NCBI GenBank assembly: GCA_947177405.1
Contig: CAMWUJ010000033.1
Location: 1 to 33,605 of the forward strand
Reading direction: 5' to 3'
Source: an uncultured Porphyromonadaceae bacterium
Lineage (GTDB): Bacteria; Bacteroidota; Bacteroidia; Bacteroidales; Muribaculaceae
DNA: 33,605 nt
A program made the translations under genes and the position numbers. The notes below the pieces were generated by a model. That model was not told the DNA's origin, ran no database searches, and worked only from the letters and a program-made list of their open reading frames with translations. Of this stretch, positions 31,773 through 33,605 are shown in pieces. How positions within the stretch are numbered: the stretch's first letter is position 1; each line of letters begins with the position of its first letter.

Positions 31773-33338
31773 TTACCAAATCAAATAGTCGGTTATCTTC
31801 TTTGTCTTTGAATCAAAGCTGAGACCTATGCGGAATAGGGTTCGCGGGTCGGTGGCGAAGGGGAGGTAATAGCCTTTTTCTTCTATCTGGGCAAGGGCTA
31901 CGGCGGCTGTGCCGTCAACTTTTAATTCCATTAGATATATAAATCGGTCGGTCTTGATGAGAATGTCGATGAAGCCGTCGGAAGTTTGATACTCAACACT
32001 TACGCTTGTTCCAATAAGACGGAATAGGAGATAAAGGATAAGCTGGTAATGAGATTCATATTTGGTTGTATGCTTATGAAGCTCTGAGGGTATCGAGGCT
32101 AAGAATGTGGTTAAACAGGCAATAAGTTTTTCAGGTTCTCCATCGAGAATGGCATCTAAGATATTTTCCGACACACTATCCGTTTCAGAACGCTGGAGGC
32201 GGGTGTAAATAGGGAGGAGTGAACTGAAAAAACCACTTTTAACCTCTCGGTTAGGGAAATCAAGAATGTAACGGTCCCGCTCCGGATCGTAATCCTTGAT
32301 AGTGAGATAGCCGGTCTGATAAAGTAAGGCTACAAACTGTGGCTGGAAAAGAGAGATGTTAGAGATTGTTTCGCGTCTAACCCTTATGCCACTAAGTTCG
32401 GGAATCTCTTTTTGTGGATTACGAAGAAAATCGACAAGCATCGCCGGTGTACCTGTCTCAAACCAGTATTCTCCTAACCTTTCTTTTGAAAGCGCGCTCA
32501 TCACACTGAAAGGATTATAGATATCAATTAGTTTTTCGGAGAAGTGATAGCCGTCGTAAAAATCTTTTAGCCTATCGTATGCAGAGGGTAAAGAAATTTC
32601 ATATTTTTCGGCCAACCGGTTCATCCCTGCATCGAGATAGGTGTGGAGTTCTGCCTCCGTTATGCCGCAGATTTCTGAATACGCCTCATCAAAGGATATG
32701 TCATCGAGATTATTGAGGGTTGAGAAGATTGACAGTTTACCATATTTTGTTACTCCTGTCAGCATACAAAAATGGATATGTTCTGACAAAGGTTTGATAC
32801 CTGAATAAAACCCCTGCATCTCTTCACGCACTAATTCCTGCAACTCCTGATTGCTTACATTCCTTGTCAGAGGACTGTCATATTCGTCAATAAGGATTAC
32901 AACTTTTTTGCCATATTGGGAATGCAAAGACTGCACCAGACGGCGGAATTTAGTTGAAATATCATCTGCATGAATATTGAGCCCATGTCTGTGCTCAATA
33001 TCTTCCAAATATCCCTTCATATAGTTAGTAAACTCTCCGGGAGAATGGAAGTTCTGACCGCTCAGGTCAATTCTCACAACAGGGAAAGAAGTCCACTCGT
33101 TCGCTTCCAATCGTTCTATTGCAAGACCTTGAAAGAGTTCTTTTCTTCCTTGAAAATATGCTTCGAGAGTAGATATTAGAAGGCTTTTCCCGAATCTTCG
33201 TGGTCTCCCAAGGAAATAATAGCTTCCCGAAGAGACAAGATTATGTATCACCTCCGTCTTATCGATATACACGTAGCCGCCTGTTCGGATAAGTTCAAAG
33301 CTCTGGACTCCGACGGGATATTTCAACTTCTTGGACAT
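31773..33338 (-). CDS. AAA-ATPase-like protein with C-terminal PD-(D/E)XK nuclease domain (paralog 3)
   Basis: The 521-residue paralog has the start motif YPVGVQSFELIRTGGYVYIDKT and the P-loop GRPRRFGKSLLIS with Lys51. Walker B is VVILIDEYDSPL (Ser where the other copies have Lys), and the sensor-like segment is LTGVTKYGKLSIFSTLNN. The nuclease core reads DGFIDILIKT, then MELKVDGTAAVALAQIEEKGY. The catalytic Asp, Glu-x-Lys and Gln are all present. A near-copy of its last ~25 codons lies at 30930-31007. The upstream region has only a poor -7 candidate (GTTCTTTG). It lies between the DUF6169-like unit and a 187-bp inverted-repeat element. Confidence 0.88.
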   Translation of the reverse strand: MSKKLKYPVGVQSFELIRTGGYVYIDKTEVIHNLVSSGSYYFLGRPRRFGKSLLISTLEAYFQGRKELFQGLAIERLEANEWTSFPVVRIDLSGQNFHSPGEFTNYMKGYLEDIEHRHGLNIHADDISTKFRRLVQSLHSQYGKKVVILIDEYDSPLTRNVSNQELQELVREEMQGFYSGIKPLSEHIHFCMLTGVTKYGKLSIFSTLNNLDDISFDEAYSEICGITEAELHTYLDAGMNRLAEKYEISLPSAYDRLKDFYDGYHFSEKLIDIYNPFSVMSALSKERLGEYWFETGTPAMLVDFLRNPQKEIPELSGIRVRRETISNISLFQPQFVALLYQTGYLTIKDYDPERDRYILDFPNREVKSGFFSSLLPIYTRLQRSETDSVSENILDAILDGEPEKLIACLTTFLASIPSELHKHTTKYESHYQLILYLLFRLIGTSVSVEYQTSDGFIDILIKTDRFIYLMELKVDGTAAVALAQIEEKGYYLPFATDPRTLFRIGLSFDSKTKKITDYLIW

Positions 33339-33399
33339 TGTATGGTTTATTAAATTTTTAATACAAAGAACTTATAGTCCCAATCTCATAACATATGAA

Positions 33400-33586
33400 G
33401 TTGTTTAAACTTATTTACGAATGTTAATATGAAATTATTTTTACCTTCTTTTATTAACCCTTGCGGATCTTTTTGGCTGCTTTTGCCTCTCTCATCGGCA
33501 CCAACCGAGAGGTTGCTGCCTCTTCGAAAGTCAAAATCAGCTCAAAAATCTCTCGCAATTGTTAATAAAAAATAAGTTTAAACAAC
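33400..33586. mobile_element. 187-bp element with perfect 16-bp inverted ends (MITE-like)
   Basis: GTTGTTTAAACTTATT (33400-33415) and its exact reverse complement (33571-33586) bound the element. GAA lies immediately outside both ends, a possible 3-bp target duplication. On the minus strand a 34-codon frame (TTG 33558 to TAA 33454) reads LREIFELILTFEEAATSRLV plus a basic tail KAAKKIRKG; I do not recognise it. An internal GC-rich hairpin (CCTCTC...GAGAGG) is present. Confidence 0.55.
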
Positions 33587-33605
33587 GAACTATATTAAAA
33601 TCCAA

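Overview
The window looks like a chromosomal segment of a gut Bacteroidales, most likely a Muribaculaceae-type relative of Bacteroides (inference). Five kinds of evidence point there. Promoters follow the Bacteroidetes pattern TTTG-N19-21-TAnnTTTG. The respiratory operon encodes a diheme succinate dehydrogenase/fumarate reductase. A SusB-like GH97 alpha-glucosidase is present. There are type IX secretion-like C-terminal domains. Several paralogs belong to the AAA-ATPase-like/PD-(D/E)XK family, which is expanded in this phylum.

Layout. Positions 1-332 hold short direct repeats and a palindromic element with no convincing gene. 333-5873 (minus) is a three-gene RND efflux operon (adaptor lipoprotein, inner-membrane pump, TolC-like channel) with overlapping ends, and a divergent AraC-type regulator follows at 6041-6988. 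7.0-12.4 kb is an accessory stretch. It has a small three-helix membrane protein, the first AAA/PD-(D/E)XK gene, and three exported proteins of unknown function, two of which look like diverged paralogs. The regions before the membrane protein and before the first exported protein share an almost identical 49-bp block ending in a -7 box. A nitroreductase (12544-13314) has its own promoter.

13.6-21.8 kb is an alpha-glucan locus. It starts at a perfect promoter and encodes a GLUG-repeat surface protein with a sorting-type C-terminus, a very large exported protein with two complete GH13 amylase domains around a starch-binding module, and a GH97 alpha-glucosidase whose three catalytic glutamates are all present. 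No SusC/SusD pair is in the window. A second AAA/PD-(D/E)XK gene and a tRNA-Arg(UCU) follow. 24.1-28.0 kb is the frdCAB (sdhCAB) operon, whose cytochrome b subunit has an unusual ~115-residue C-terminal extension.

28.07-33.6 kb is a mobile and conflict-type region. A REP-associated tyrosine transposase (RAYT-like) gene is bracketed on both sides by inverted GC-rich REP-like palindromes. After it come an orphan sorting-domain fragment with its terminator, a 195-bp inverted-repeat element, and a HigBA-type toxin-antitoxin pair. Then come a 3'-end relic of a fourth AAA/PD-(D/E)XK gene and a two-gene unit: an unannotated 44-aa ORF plus a DUF6169-like gene broken by one in-frame TAA. The third intact AAA/PD-(D/E)XK gene and a 187-bp element with perfect 16-bp inverted ends close the window.

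The strongest candidates for something not yet described are the RAYT gene with its REP palindromes and extra C-terminal domain, and the small-ORF/DUF6169 unit lying between two copies of an AAA/PD-(D/E)XK 3' end. All functional calls rest on reading motifs; no database search was run.
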